Shown here in pieces: positions 63,677 through 64,000 of a DNA stretch of 64,000 bases (within the stretch, counting starts at the first letter, position 1; every line of letters begins with the position of its first letter). Where the stretch lies: contig CAYMIJ010000011.1 of the NCBI GenBank assembly GCA_964390465.1, positions 18,194 through 82,193 on the forward strand, given 5' to 3'. A model generated the notes under the pieces. It had not been told where the DNA came from. It did not search any database and saw only the letters and a list, made by a program, of their open reading frames with translations. Position numbers and translations under genes: made by a program. Origin of the DNA: JADZAI01 sp964390465. Its GTDB lineage: Bacteria > Pseudomonadota > Alphaproteobacteria > Micropepsales > Micropepsaceae.

Positions 63677-63777
63677 GCCCGTTCAAGTGTTTACGCAACG
63701 TCGCGCTGACGTGGGCGTGAAGCTGTCGCCATGCTGACATGAATGCTATGCAACGCTTGAAAGTGCAGGATATTCAG

Positions 63778-64000
63778 ATGCCTCCCTATCGTTCACGCAC
63801 CTCCACCCATGGCCGCAACATGGCCGGCGCGCGCGGCCTGTGGCGCGCCACCGGCATGAAGGACAGCGATTTCGGCAAGCCGATCATCGCCGTGGTCAAC
63901 TCCTTCACCCAGTTCGTGCCCGGCCACGTCCACCTGAAGGACCTCGGCCAGCTGGTGGCGCGCGAGATCGAGGCCGCCGGCGGCGTCGCCAAGGAGTTCA
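63778..64000 (+). CDS. ilvD: Dihydroxy-acid dehydratase, N-terminus (partial)
   Basis: Iron-sulfur enzyme of branched-chain amino acid synthesis, dehydrating 2,3-dihydroxy acids. The 74 visible residues read MPPYRSRTSTHGRNMAGARGLWRATGM, then DFGKPIIAVVNSFTQFVPGHVHLKDLG, typical of IlvD (about 615 residues); the cluster cysteines lie beyond the window. ATG 63778 has AGGA 7 bases upstream. The visible part is markedly richer in G+C at third positions than its neighbours, as highly expressed genes often are. Confidence 0.93.
   Translation, partial: MPPYRSRTSTHGRNMAGARGLWRATGMKDSDFGKPIIAVVNSFTQFVPGHVHLKDLGQLVAREIEAAGGVAKEF

Overview
The window is a mostly housekeeping stretch of an alphaproteobacterial chromosome, by eye around 60% G+C. 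The evidence is the murB-ddl-ftsQ-ftsA-ftsZ-lpxC-bamD-recN-ligA order, a PopZ-type (DUF2497) protein, an ATP12 chaperone, a TTAA-N7-TTAA CtrA-type box with a nearby GANTC site, and a GTTC-N7-GTTC alphaproteobacterial LexA box. A Caulobacterales/Hyphomonadaceae-like organism fits, but I cannot fix the genus.

Layout. 1-9.3 kb: the 3' end of uvrD, prmA, a small membrane protein and an aminopeptidase P on the + strand; an orphan polysaccharide-export lipoprotein on the - strand; a serine hydrolase with a glyoxalase; two uncharacterised genes; and ppk2 behind a near-ideal FNR/FixK-type promoter. 9.3-10.16 kb is a gene-free gap. 10.16-19.7 kb is a surface-glycan locus: nucleotide-sugar dehydrogenase, GT4 glycosyltransferase, methyltransferase, two different DegT-type aminotransferases, a thiamine-diphosphate E1 alpha/beta pair, a phosphoglycosyl transferase and a convergent Gfo/Idh/MocA oxidoreductase. 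No flippase or polymerase gene is in the window.

19.97-38.7 kb is a long - strand block: ligA, recN, bamD, lpxC, ftsZ, ftsA, ftsQ, ddl and murB (the distal half of the dcw cluster plus envelope genes), then an ATP12 chaperone, a bicupin, a pseudouridine synthase, crcB, a His-rich secreted protein, valS and popZ, continuing to tolC and pcm at 40.8 kb. 40.9-41.4 kb holds tRNA-Cys, a candidate CtrA-controlled small RNA and tRNA-Asn.

41.5-64 kb: an enoyl-ACP-reductase-like gene coupled to a DUF3141 hydrolase with a Cys nucleophile, a sugar-type MFS carrier with mazG, an ATM1-type ABC exporter, cytochrome c', a LOG protein, rarD, cimA, a 32-residue membrane peptide, cysS, an SOS-box-controlled Y-family polymerase coupled to a four-cysteine mini-protein, gltX, a second oxidoreductase, dgt, erpA, xthA, a GH4 glycosidase, a Baeyer-Villiger-type monooxygenase and the start of ilvD.

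The most promising observations are the glycan locus with its E1 alpha/beta pair, the SOS polymerase plus zinc-ribbon pair, the CtrA-box small RNA candidate between the tRNA genes, the FNR-type promoter of ppk2, and a REPIN-like double palindrome upstream of valS. All calls were made by reading the sequence; no database search was run.
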